A stretch of DNA of 6,605 nt from Elusimicrobiota bacterium (GTDB taxonomy: Bacteria; CG03; SLGR01; PWQF01). Below the pieces are notes generated by a model that made no database searches, was not told the DNA's origin, and worked only from the letters and a program-made list of their open reading frames with translations. A program made the translations under genes and the position numbers. Below are positions 1 to 5,771 of this stretch, one piece after another. Within the stretch, counting starts at the first letter, position 1. Every line of letters begins with the position of its first letter. The stretch spans positions 1-6,605 of the forward strand of contig PWQF01000122.1 of assembly GCA_003556865.1 (NCBI GenBank), read 5' to 3'.

Positions 1-242
1 AAGGGGTGAACCTTCCACTGGGCCTGGGCGGAAGGCATATGGCAGGAGCCTCCGTAACCCGGGAAACCGGATGCGTGGCGGTAATAGTTTCTGAAAGCTC
101 CATAGTGCGAATTATAGACGACGGTGAAATTGTATCCGAGATAATACCCGAGCTATGGATGCTTAAGGATACCAGCCTTCATATGAAAGGGCCCCTTAAG
201 CATAAGACAAAAGATAATGTGCGGGTAGTGAGCCGCAGGTGA
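1..242 (+). CDS. Diadenylate cyclase (DisA_N/DAC domain) protein, 3' end only
   Basis: This is the C-terminal end of a protein whose start lies upstream of the window; the reading frame is open from base 3 and ends at TGA 240-242. The visible part begins GVNLPLGLGGRHMAGASVT and continues through a hydrophobic strand VAVIVSES. This matches the end of the DAC fold, where a GxRHxAA element (the RHR-type motif that contacts ATP) is followed by a strand ending in VSE. DAC enzymes join two ATP molecules into the second messenger c-di-AMP. The variant with RHM and a following VRIIDDGEI hairpin looks more like the archaeal DacZ-type group than DisA or CdaA. After the domain there is only a tail of about 30 residues rich in Lys and Arg, so there is no DisA-style helix-hairpin-helix DNA-binding part. 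The GTG at base 6 is internal to the domain and is not a plausible start. The catalytic DGA motif would lie upstream and cannot be checked. The gene overlaps the next one by 4 bp. Confidence 0.72.
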   Translation, partial: GVNLPLGLGGRHMAGASVTRETGCVAVIVSESSIVRIIDDGEIVSEIIPELWMLKDTSLHMKGPLKHKTKDNVRVVSRR

Positions 243-607
243 ATTTCAAAGAGTTTGAAGAAGCTGTCAGACTAAGCCTTAAGAGCCTCCCTTCCCTCTA
301 CCTTCAAGTACTTGAAAAAGAGGAAATAAATATAATACCCAGGGAAAAAGTACCTTCGGGGCTTAAAGAACTTCATCCGGGTAAAACCGTCTTCGGAGCC
401 TTTATCGGCACCTCCAGAAAAGATAGGACCATAAGATTCACCTATCCGGAACCTACAAGAATAGAACTTTATATGGAAAGCTATGAAAGGGCTTACGGCA
501 GCGGGCTTGGGGATAATGTCAGGCAGCAGATAAAAAAGACCCTGATACATGAAATTGCCCACTATATGGGTTTCAGCGAAAGCCAGATAAGATACCGGGG
601 ATACTGA
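239..607 (+). CDS. Small zincin-type metallopeptidase (Zincin_1/PF06262-like)
   Basis: This 122-residue cytoplasmic protein (no signal peptide or membrane helix) carries the zinc protease signature HEIAHYMGFSE at residues 104-114. His104 and His108 would be zinc ligands, Glu105 the catalytic base, and Glu114 stands where the third ligand of HExxHxxGxxE/D/H zincins lies. The short length, the motif close to the C terminus and the RYRGY ending fit the minimal metallopeptidase family PF06262, whose substrates are mostly unknown. The GTG start at 239 is the only candidate: an in-frame TAA lies at 215-217 and there is no other start codon before the conserved N-terminal helix. No clear Shine-Dalgarno precedes it; its GTG overlaps the upstream TGA as GTGA, so translational coupling to the diadenylate cyclase gene is likely. 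It ends 4 bp from the stop of the oppositely oriented metal transporter. Protease activity is inferred from the motif only. Confidence 0.82.
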   Translation: MNFKEFEEAVRLSLKSLPSLYLQVLEKEEINIIPREKVPSGLKELHPGKTVFGAFIGTSRKDRTIRFTYPEPTRIELYMESYERAYGSGLGDNVRQQIKKTLIHEIAHYMGFSESQIRYRGY

Positions 608-616
608 CCGGTCAGT
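603..616. repeat. Perfect 14-bp palindrome containing two convergent stop codons
   Basis: ACTGACCGGTCAGT is self-complementary over all 14 bases. The TGA stop of the metallopeptidase (605-607, plus strand) and the TGA stop of the ZIP transporter (614-612, minus strand) are mirror images in its two arms. As RNA it could form a 5-bp stem with a CCGG loop on either transcript. No T-run follows on either side, so it is not a standard intrinsic terminator. A role in bidirectional transcript ending is only a guess. Confidence 0.45.
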
Positions 617-1367
617 GGTGGGTAAGAAGCTCCACCAGCAGCATAAGAAAAATACCCAGGAGAAAAACAGCCAGTGTGATTAAACTTTTTTGAATTTTAT
701 CACAGCTGTATATCTCAGGTATCAAATCCACAGCTCCTATATATACAAAACCTCCCGCTGCAAAAGGAACTATATATACGGGGTTGATAAGGCCTGCGGT
801 AAAATAAGCGGTAACCCCTCCCGCCACTATCAGCAGGGAAACTCCAAAATTTACAGTTAAGGCCTTCATCCTTTCCCATCCCCCGTAAACTAAAATGCCG
901 TAATTGCCTATCTCCTGGGGAAGTTCGTGAGCGGCCACGGCAATAGCCGTGCTTATTCCCAGGGGAACGCTTACCAGAAAAGAAGAGCCTACAAGTATTC
1001 CGTCCACAAAATTATGTATTCCGTTAGCTATAAGTATCATAAAGGAAAAAGGAGTCTTTGTATGCTCGCCCGGCACCCGGTGGCAGTGATGCCAGTTTAA
1101 ATACTGCTCCAGTATAAAGAAAAAAACAAACCCCCCCAGGATAATGAGGGGACCCGTAACCTGGCCGTGCCCGGCTCCGGTATGATGAAGAGCTTCAGGA
1201 ATAAGGTGAATAAAAGAGACACCTATAAGAGTTCCGGCGGCAAAAGCAACCAGAAGGGTAAGAAGCTTTTTAAAAATATGCTCCTTAAGGGCAAACGTAA
1301 ATATCCCGGCCCAGGCCAGCATTGCTATAGCCAGGGTTGCAGTTAAAATCATTAAAATTTCGCTCAT
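612..1367 (-). CDS. ZIP-family divalent metal transporter
   Basis: A 251-residue integral membrane protein with about eight predicted helices, the usual size and layout for bacterial ZIP permeases, which move Zn2+ and often Fe2+ or Mn2+ into the cytoplasm. The family's metal-site helices are clear: HNFVDG at residues 118-123 (helix 4) and HELPQE at 147-152 (helix 5), giving the His/Asn/Asp and His/Glu ligands of the transport pathway. Further metal-binding candidates are IPEALHH (56-62) with the following HxG stretch, and a His/Cys-rich loop WHHCH (92-96) before helix 4. The ATG at 1367 is preceded by AGGAG (plus-strand 1377-1381) nine bases upstream, so the start is secure. The gene stands alone, with its own promoter in the divergent region, and converges on the metallopeptidase gene. 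Metal choice cannot be read from the sequence; the full HELPQE motif is typical of ZupT/GufA-like broad-range members. Confidence 0.93.
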   Translation of the reverse strand: MSEILMILTATLAIAMLAWAGIFTFALKEHIFKKLLTLLVAFAAGTLIGVSFIHLIPEALHHTGAGHGQVTGPLIILGGFVFFFILEQYLNWHHCHRVPGEHTKTPFSFMILIANGIHNFVDGILVGSSFLVSVPLGISTAIAVAAHELPQEIGNYGILVYGGWERMKALTVNFGVSLLIVAGGVTAYFTAGLINPVYIVPFAAGGFVYIGAVDLIPEIYSCDKIQKSLITLAVFLLGIFLMLLVELLTHH

Positions 1368-1383
1368 AACTAATATCTCCTGA

Positions 1384-1405
1384 ATCAGTTCTTCTTTTTA
1401 CTGAT
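1384..1405. promoter_or_regulatory. Possible operator dyad at the ZIP gene transcription start
   Basis: An inverted repeat ATCAGT (1384-1389) and ACTGAT (1400-1405), separated by 10 bp, spans the predicted start site of the ZIP gene. Its position would suit a repressor site, for example for a metal-sensing regulator, but it does not match a Fur, Zur or MntR consensus that I know. The arms are only 6 bp, so chance is a real alternative. Confidence 0.25.
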
Positions 1406-1407
1406 AT

Positions 1408-1436
1408 ATCTTAATCTCATATAAGGTAACTGTCAA
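1408..1436 (-). promoter_or_regulatory. Sigma-70-like promoter for the ZIP transporter gene
   Basis: On the minus strand there is a perfect -35 box TTGACA (plus coordinates 1431-1436), a 17-bp spacer, and a -10 box TAAGAT (1408-1413). The predicted transcription start is near 1401, giving a leader of about 34 bases that includes the AGGAG site. This is the best -35 match in the window. Confidence 0.7.
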
Positions 1437-1504
1437 ATAAGTTCAGTTCTTTAAACAGGTCCCGAAAACAGCATCCGCTTTTAAATAACCTTATTCCATT
1501 TTTC

Positions 1505-1533
1505 TTGCGCCCTGTAAAAAAAACTGTTAAAAT
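1505..1533 (+). promoter_or_regulatory. Extended -10 promoter for the small membrane protein/nitroreductase pair
   Basis: The -35 box TTGCGC (1505-1510) is separated by 17 bp from the -10 box TAAAAT (1528-1533), which is preceded by the extended -10 element TG at 1525-1526. Transcription would start near 1540, leaving a leader of about 33 bases before the ATG at 1573. Confidence 0.62.
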
Positions 1534-1572
1534 TTCCCCGGTTTAAATCAGCTTGATTAGGACAGGTTAATA

Positions 1573-1818
1573 ATGCAGTATTTTTTAATAATCCTACTTA
1601 TAATTGTAATTGCAGGCGGTATAGCCCGTTTTATATTTTCAGGGGCCCGTTCAGAATACGGGCTTAAAAGAAAATATGTAAAACTTTCCAGCCAGCCCCC
1701 TCATGTTGCACGACAGACCCTTCAGATGCAGTTGGAGCGGCTTAAAAAAAGATATCCCCAAAAAAGCCGGAAATGGAGGCTGGAAAAAATAATTTACGAC
1801 CTCCAGAAGGACAGGTAA
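1573..1818 (+). CDS. Small single-helix membrane protein of unknown function
   Basis: I do not recognise this 81-residue protein as a named family. Residues 2-23 form one strongly hydrophobic helix (FLIILLIIVIAGGIARFIF). The remaining 55 or so residues are strongly basic and mostly helical-looking, with a well-formed end LKKRYPQKSRKWRLEKIIYDLQKDR (about 57-81) that looks like a small conserved domain. By the positive-inside rule the tail should be cytoplasmic. The ATG is preceded by AGGACAGG (1559-1566), an acceptable ribosome binding site. The stop TAA abuts the ATG of the nitroreductase gene with no gap, so the two are surely co-transcribed and probably translationally coupled. It may be an accessory or localisation factor for its partner, but this is inference from position only. 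Confidence 0.75.
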   Translation: MQYFLIILLIIVIAGGIARFIFSGARSEYGLKRKYVKLSSQPPHVARQTLQMQLERLKKRYPQKSRKWRLEKIIYDLQKDR

Positions 1819-2394
1819 ATGGATTTCAGTTCTCTTGCCCGAAAAAGATACAGCTGCCGTAAATACCTGGACCGGCCGGTAGAAAGAGATAAGGTAGACC
1901 GCTGCCTGGAAGCTGCCAGGCTGGCCCCTTCGGCCTGCAATGCCCAGCCCTGGAGGTTTACGGTTGCCGACCGGGACCCTTTCCGGGAAAAAATTGCCTC
2001 AGCTGCCTGCAGCGGTATTTACAGGATGAGCAGGTTTATAAAAAAGGCGCCTGTATTAATAATTGCCGCGGCAGATCTGAAAAGTTTCACGTCCAAAGCA
2101 GGCTCCTTTGTAACAGATACTCAATTTTATCTTCTGGATATGGGAATTGCCTGCGAACATATAATCCTTCAGGCTACAGAAGAGGAACTGGGGACCTGCT
2201 ACATAGGCTGGTTTAATCATAAGAAAATAAAAAAATTACTGGGGCTGCCAAAAAAAACTACCGTACCCCTTATTATCTCTATGGGCTACCCCAGCATCTC
2301 CCATAAGGAAAAGGACCCCATAAGAAAAAGAGCCGGATCCCATAAAAGAAAGGCTGCCTCCGAAATAATAACCTATAACCCGCCCCTTGATTAA
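1819..2394 (+). CDS. Nitroreductase-family FMN oxidoreductase
   Basis: A 191-residue soluble protein of the nitroreductase fold, FMN-dependent enzymes that reduce nitro compounds, quinones, flavins or other electron acceptors with NAD(P)H. The N-terminal FMN phosphate-binding element RYSCRKY (10-16) follows the family pattern RxSxRxF/Y. The second cofactor motif SACNAQPW is at 38-45, the C-terminal GTCYIGWF segment (125-132) forms part of the FMN pocket, and a GYP near 156-158 closes the domain. Length is normal for a stand-alone subunit, with no ferredoxin domain. Six cysteines are scattered (13, 29, 40, 64, 112, 127) and do not form an iron-sulfur pattern. The ATG at 1819 directly follows the upstream TAA and is served by AAGGA at 1807-1811. 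The last four bases overlap the glnS stop. The physiological substrate cannot be predicted; members also act in cofactor metabolism and dehalogenation. Confidence 0.9.
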   Translation: MDFSSLARKRYSCRKYLDRPVERDKVDRCLEAARLAPSACNAQPWRFTVADRDPFREKIASAACSGIYRMSRFIKKAPVLIIAAADLKSFTSKAGSFVTDTQFYLLDMGIACEHIILQATEEELGTCYIGWFNHKKIKKLLGLPKKTTVPLIISMGYPSISHKEKDPIRKRAGSHKRKAASEIITYNPPLD

Positions 2395-4067
2395 ACTTTA
2401 CTTTTTTTCTTTTTCTTTATCTTTGCCCAGCTGTCTTTAAGGGGAACTATACGGTTAAACACGGGGGTTCCGGGAGAAGAATCCCTGCTGTCGGAAATAT
2501 AATATCCGTGCCGGAAAAACTGGACCCTGGTTCCGGGTTCTATATCTTTAAGGGAACCTTCGGCGGCGCAGTTTTTATTTACCTTAAGAGACGAGGAATT
2601 TAAACCGCTGCGGAAATCTTCCAGGCCCTGGGGGTTTTCAACATTAAAAAGCCTGTCATACTGCCTTACGGTTATATTAAAAGCATGGGGGACAGATATC
2701 CAGTGCAGCGTACCGCTTACCTTTCTATTATCTGAAGTTCCCCCGCCCCGGGATAGGGGGTCATAAGTGCATCTCAACTCTTTTATTTTACCGCTGCTAT
2801 CTTTTATAACTTCCCGGCACTTGATATAGTATGCCTTTTTAAGGCGGCTTTCCCTCCCGGGCGCCAGGCGGAAAAACTTTTTAGGGGGATCAACCATAAA
2901 ATCCTCCCTCTCTATATATATTTCCCTGCTGAAGGGAAGTCTGCGGCTCCCCGCTGAAGGGTCTTCCGGGTTATTTTCTATTTCAAAAAACTCTTCTTTT
3001 CCGTCAGGGTAGTTGGTTATAACCACTTTTAAGGGATCCAGCACGGCAAAAACACGCGGAGCTGTTTTATTCAGTTCTTCCCTCAGGCAGTGCTCCAGAA
3101 GCGCCGTATCAACTATACTGTTTGCCTTGGCCACGCCTATCCTGCCGGCAAAATCCCTTATGGCCGCAGGGGTATAGCCCCTTCTTCTAAGCCCGGATAT
3201 GGTGGGCATCCTGGGATCGTCCCATCCCTCTACATCCCCTTCTTCAACCAGCAGGGAAAGTTTTCTTTTGCTTAAAACCGTATAATTAAGGTTAAGCCTG
3301 GCAAATTCTATCTGGCGCGGATGATGAAGGCCCAGCTCTTCAAGAAACCAGTCATAAAGGGGGCGGTGGTCTTCAAACTCCAGGGTGCATATGGAGTGGC
3401 TTATCTTTTCAAACGAATCCTCAAGGCAGTGGGCAAAATCATACATGGGATATATGCACCACTCATTCCCGGTCCTGGGGTGAGGAGCCTTAAGTATGCG
3501 GTAGATAACCGGGTCCCTCATGTTAAGGTTGGGGGAAGACATATCTATTTTTGCCCGCAGCACCTTTGAACCGTCAGGGAATACTCCTTTTTTCATTTCC
3601 CTGAAAAGCTTAAGGTTCTCCTCCACGCTCCGGTCCCCGTAAGGGCTCCGGGTGCCGGGCCGGGTAAGAGTCCCCCTCTTCTCTCTTATCTCCTCCTGGC
3701 TGAGGTCGTCCACATAGGCCCTGCCTTTTTTGATAAGTTTAATTGCGCACTCATACATCCGGCTAAAATAATCCGATGCATAAAGTTCTTTTTCTCCCCA
3801 GCTGAACCCCAGCCAGGCCACATCCTTTTTTATGGAATCAATATATTTCTGTTCTTCTTTAACCGGATTTGTATCATCAAAACGGAGATTGCAGCTGCCC
3901 TTATATTTACGGGCAATTCCGAAATTAAGGCATATTGACTTGGCGTGTCCTATGTGAAGAAACCCGTTGGGTTCGGGTGGAAAACGGGTAGCCACCGGGC
4001 CTTCAAATCGGCCCTTTTTAATATCTCCGTCTATTATTTCCTCTATAAAATTTTTATTACCGGGCAT
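2391..4067 (-). CDS. glnS: Glutaminyl-tRNA synthetase
   Basis: A 558-residue class I synthetase that charges tRNA-Gln with glutamine in the cytoplasm; the E. coli enzyme has 554 residues and aligns throughout. Visible signatures are RFPPEPNG (28-35) leading into the HIGH motif (38-41), RFDDTNP (62-68, with Asp64 matching the glutamine-contacting Asp66 of E. coli), YPMYDFAH (206-213, Tyr209 matching Tyr211), the HSICTLEF segment (224-231) and the KMSKS-type loop VLSKR (264-268). The discriminating residues are those of true GlnRS rather than GluRS. The C-terminal anticodon-binding beta-barrels run from about 340 to 545. After the normal end ([10 protein letters not shown]) there is a short Lys-rich tail (551-558), beyond where the E. 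coli protein stops. The ATG at 4067 has GGAG ten bases upstream (plus 4078-4081). The gene is monocistronic, with its own promoter, and its TAA overlaps the nitroreductase stop. Confidence 0.97.
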   Translation of the reverse strand: MPGNKNFIEEIIDGDIKKGRFEGPVATRFPPEPNGFLHIGHAKSICLNFGIARKYKGSCNLRFDDTNPVKEEQKYIDSIKKDVAWLGFSWGEKELYASDYFSRMYECAIKLIKKGRAYVDDLSQEEIREKRGTLTRPGTRSPYGDRSVEENLKLFREMKKGVFPDGSKVLRAKIDMSSPNLNMRDPVIYRILKAPHPRTGNEWCIYPMYDFAHCLEDSFEKISHSICTLEFEDHRPLYDWFLEELGLHHPRQIEFARLNLNYTVLSKRKLSLLVEEGDVEGWDDPRMPTISGLRRRGYTPAAIRDFAGRIGVAKANSIVDTALLEHCLREELNKTAPRVFAVLDPLKVVITNYPDGKEEFFEIENNPEDPSAGSRRLPFSREIYIEREDFMVDPPKKFFRLAPGRESRLKKAYYIKCREVIKDSSGKIKELRCTYDPLSRGGGTSDNRKVSGTLHWISVPHAFNITVRQYDRLFNVENPQGLEDFRSGLNSSSLKVNKNCAAEGSLKDIEPGTRVQFFRHGYYISDSRDSSPGTPVFNRIVPLKDSWAKIKKKKKSKV

Positions 4068-4088
4068 TCTCTTTTTTCTCCAAGAGTT

Positions 4089-4117
4089 AATATACCAGTT
4101 TCTTTATCACTTTTCAA
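4089..4117 (-). promoter_or_regulatory. Extended -10 promoter for glnS
   Basis: Minus-strand TTGAAA (plus 4112-4117), a 17-bp spacer and TATATT (4089-4094) preceded by an extended TGG. Predicted transcription starts near 4082, so the GGAG ribosome binding site would lie at the very 5' end of a leader of only about 15 bases. Confidence 0.62.
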
Positions 4118-4183
4118 AATTTAAGGCTGCAGGTTAAATTAAATTTGAAATCATTTTTATTATTTTACATCATTGGAATCGGT

Positions 4184-4921
4184 ATGAATATAATTTTACT
4201 CTGTTTTATCTTTTTTCTGGTAAGCATTGTAGGGGTAAGCACCGGCGGGCTTTCCCTCTTAACTGTACCCCTGCTCATATTTGCGGGGCTGACCCCCGTT
4301 CAGGCAGTCTCCACCAATATGGTGGGCCTGGTATTTATAAGCTTAAGCGGAGCAGCCGGATTCAGGCCCCAGCTTAAAAAGAGCAGTTTTTTAATGCTCT
4401 TTAAACTCTCGGCCATAAGCGCGGCCGCCTCCCTGGCCGGGGCCCGGGTTCTCTTTTCAGTTAATGAAACTCTTCTTAAAAATATAATCGGAGGTGCAAT
4501 CATTGCCGTTACCCTTTCTTTGCTGTTTTTCAGGGACCCGGGTTTAGTTGAGGTAAAAAAAGGGAGAGTTAAAAAAGGGATCGGCTGGATTCTTATTTTT
4601 ACAGCGGGAATTTACGGGGGATTTTTCAGCGGGGGCTACATAACTATACTAAGCTATATTTTAATTTTTTTCTGGGGTTTTACTTTTCTAAGGGCAGCGG
4701 CGGTAACCAAGGTTCTAAACCTCTTTTCATCGGCAGCAGCTTCACTTTATTTTATTTACCGGGGGAGCGTTATTTTCAGTTATGCCCTTCCCATTTCAGC
4801 TGCAATGTTTGCCGGAGGGTACCTGGGAGCAAGAATTGCCCTTCTTAAGGGGAACCGGTGGCTCAGGAAAATATTCCTGGCGGCTGCGGCGGTGCTGGGG
4901 GCGGCTATGGCGGCCGGATAA
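4184..4921 (+). CDS. TSUP-family (TauE/SafE-like) membrane permease
   Basis: A 245-residue polytopic membrane protein, about seven or eight helices, of the TauE/SafE (TSUP, PF01925) family, whose members export or import sulfur- or carbon-containing anions such as sulfite, sulfoacetate or thiosulfate. Two homologous halves are visible. The first has GVSTGGLSLLTVPLL (17-31) followed by TPVQAVSTNMVG (37-48); the second has YGGFFSGGYITIL (134-146). The C-terminal GGYLGARIAL element is at 211-220. The first half reads STGG where many members have GGGG. I choose ATG 4184 because the first family helix starts there; an in-frame TTG at 4145 would add 13 residues and has AGG at 4131-4133 as a distant ribosome site, so it remains possible. 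No sulfur-metabolism gene is nearby to suggest the substrate. It is divergent from glnS and followed by a separate promoter for the next gene. Confidence 0.88.
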   Translation: MNIILLCFIFFLVSIVGVSTGGLSLLTVPLLIFAGLTPVQAVSTNMVGLVFISLSGAAGFRPQLKKSSFLMLFKLSAISAAASLAGARVLFSVNETLLKNIIGGAIIAVTLSLLFFRDPGLVEVKKGRVKKGIGWILIFTAGIYGGFFSGGYITILSYILIFFWGFTFLRAAAVTKVLNLFSSAAASLYFIYRGSVIFSYALPISAAMFAGGYLGARIALLKGNRWLRKIFLAAAAVLGAAMAAG

Positions 4922-4946
4922 AAAATTTAAATAAACCGGCTTATTT

Positions 4947-4955
4947 TGTTATAAT
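4947..4955 (+). promoter_or_regulatory. Extended -10 promoter for the pcm operon
   Basis: TGTTATAAT is a consensus extended -10 element: TG (4947-4948), one base, then a perfect TATAAT (4950-4955). The matching -35 position (about 4927-4932, TTAAAT) is poor, as is common with extended -10 promoters. Transcription would start near 4962, about 24 bases before the ATG, with the AAGGAG ribosome site at 4971-4976 inside the leader. Confidence 0.62.
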
Positions 4956-4985
4956 TATATTAGTAACAGCAAGGAGTTTTAACTA

Positions 4986-5762
4986 ATGAGAAAATATTTA
5001 CTTATAATATCTATTCTTTTGCCCGTTTTAAATTCAGCCCTTCCCCGAACCGGATTCTTCGCGGGAAAAATAAACAGCAGGGAAGAGGCCGCACCCCCGC
5101 CCGGCGGGGAAAAAGAGGTTCACGCCGGAAAAACAGAAACGGTACCGGAAGCCGAAAAGATGGTAAGAGAACAGATAAAAAGCCGGGGTGTGGAAAATGA
5201 ATACGTCTTAAAAGCCCTCTCAGGAGTCCCCAGGCATAAACTGGTCCCCCCGGCCCAGGCGGCCCTGGCCTACCGAGACAGGCCCCTGCCCATAGGGTGG
5301 GGACAGACAATATCCCAGCCCTATATAGTAGCCTATATGACCGAAACAGTAGAACCCCGCCCCGGTCAACGGGCCCTTGAGATAGGTACTGGCTCAGGTT
5401 ACCAGGCGGCAGTTTTAGCTGAAATCGTGGATAAGGTATATACCATAGAAATTATTGAACCACTGGGCCGGAGGGCAAAAAATGACCTCCGGGAACTGGG
5501 ATATGAAAATATAGAGGTGAAACTTGCAGACGGCTACTACGGCTGGGAAGATAAGGCCCCCTTTGACTGCATAGTGGTTACCGCAGCCGCGGAATATATA
5601 CCGCCCCCCCTCATAAATCAGCTCCGGGACGGGGGAAAAATGATTATACCAGTAGGCCACCCCTACCAGACACAGTACCTGACACTTGTAGAAAAAAACG
5701 GAGAATCCATTACAACTAAAAGGCTTATGCCCGTAAGATTTGTTCCCTTCACCAGGGAATAA
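4986..5762 (+). CDS. pcm: Protein-L-isoaspartate O-methyltransferase with N-terminal export signal
   Basis: A 258-residue Pcm/PIMT that transfers methyl from SAM to L-isoaspartyl residues of aged proteins to start their repair. The catalytic core (about 55-258) matches the 208-residue E. coli enzyme: RHKLVPP (83-89), GQTISQPYIVAYMTE (106-120, the family signature with substrate-binding Thr-Ile-Ser-Gln), SAM motif I LEIGTGSGYQ (131-140), IVVTAAA (186-192), DGGKMIIPVG (215-224) and the C-terminal RFVPF (251-255). Ahead of the core is an extension of about 54 residues not found in E. coli: basic MRK, a hydrophobic stretch LLIISILLPVL (5-15), a possible signal peptidase site after NSA (18), then a hydrophilic Glu/Pro/Gly/Lys linker. 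There is no lipobox cysteine. The ATG at 4986 has a perfect AAGGAG nine bases upstream. A second in-frame ATG at 5160 (Met59) would give a 200-residue cytoplasmic form but has only a weak ribosome site. Confidence 0.93.
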   Translation: MRKYLLIISILLPVLNSALPRTGFFAGKINSREEAAPPPGGEKEVHAGKTETVPEAEKMVREQIKSRGVENEYVLKALSGVPRHKLVPPAQAALAYRDRPLPIGWGQTISQPYIVAYMTETVEPRPGQRALEIGTGSGYQAAVLAEIVDKVYTIEIIEPLGRRAKNDLRELGYENIEVKLADGYYGWEDKAPFDCIVVTAAAEYIPPPLINQLRDGGKMIIPVGHPYQTQYLTLVEKNGESITTKRLMPVRFVPFTRE

Positions 5763-5771
5763 TTTTTTTAA

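Noticed and set aside
6..8. GTG at base 6 as a start codon for the first gene.
   Set aside because: The frame is open upstream to the window edge and the codon sits inside the conserved DAC domain just before the GxRH motif.
272..562. Open frame of 96 codons on the minus strand inside the metallopeptidase gene.
   Set aside because: It is antisense to a gene with a clear zinc protease motif, and its translation shows no recognisable domain.
1368..1572. Search for a riboswitch, small RNA or extra small gene in the 205-bp divergent region.
   Set aside because: Apart from the two promoters, the ribosome sites and the short dyad, I see no stable structure or coding signal.
3090..3569. Two plus-strand open frames opposite glnS.
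   Set aside because: They are antisense to the conserved catalytic domain of glnS and look like reverse-complement shadows.
4929..4946. Inverted repeat AAATAA-ACCGGC-TTATTT between the permease gene and pcm, as a possible terminator.
   Set aside because: The stem is A/T only, there is no T-run after it, and it overlaps the -35 region of the pcm promoter; too weak to call.
5011..5310. Minus-strand open frame of 99 codons, rich in Pro, Arg and Gly, opposite the start of pcm.
   Set aside because: It is a shadow of the GC-rich linker and core of pcm; no ribosome site or domain supports it.
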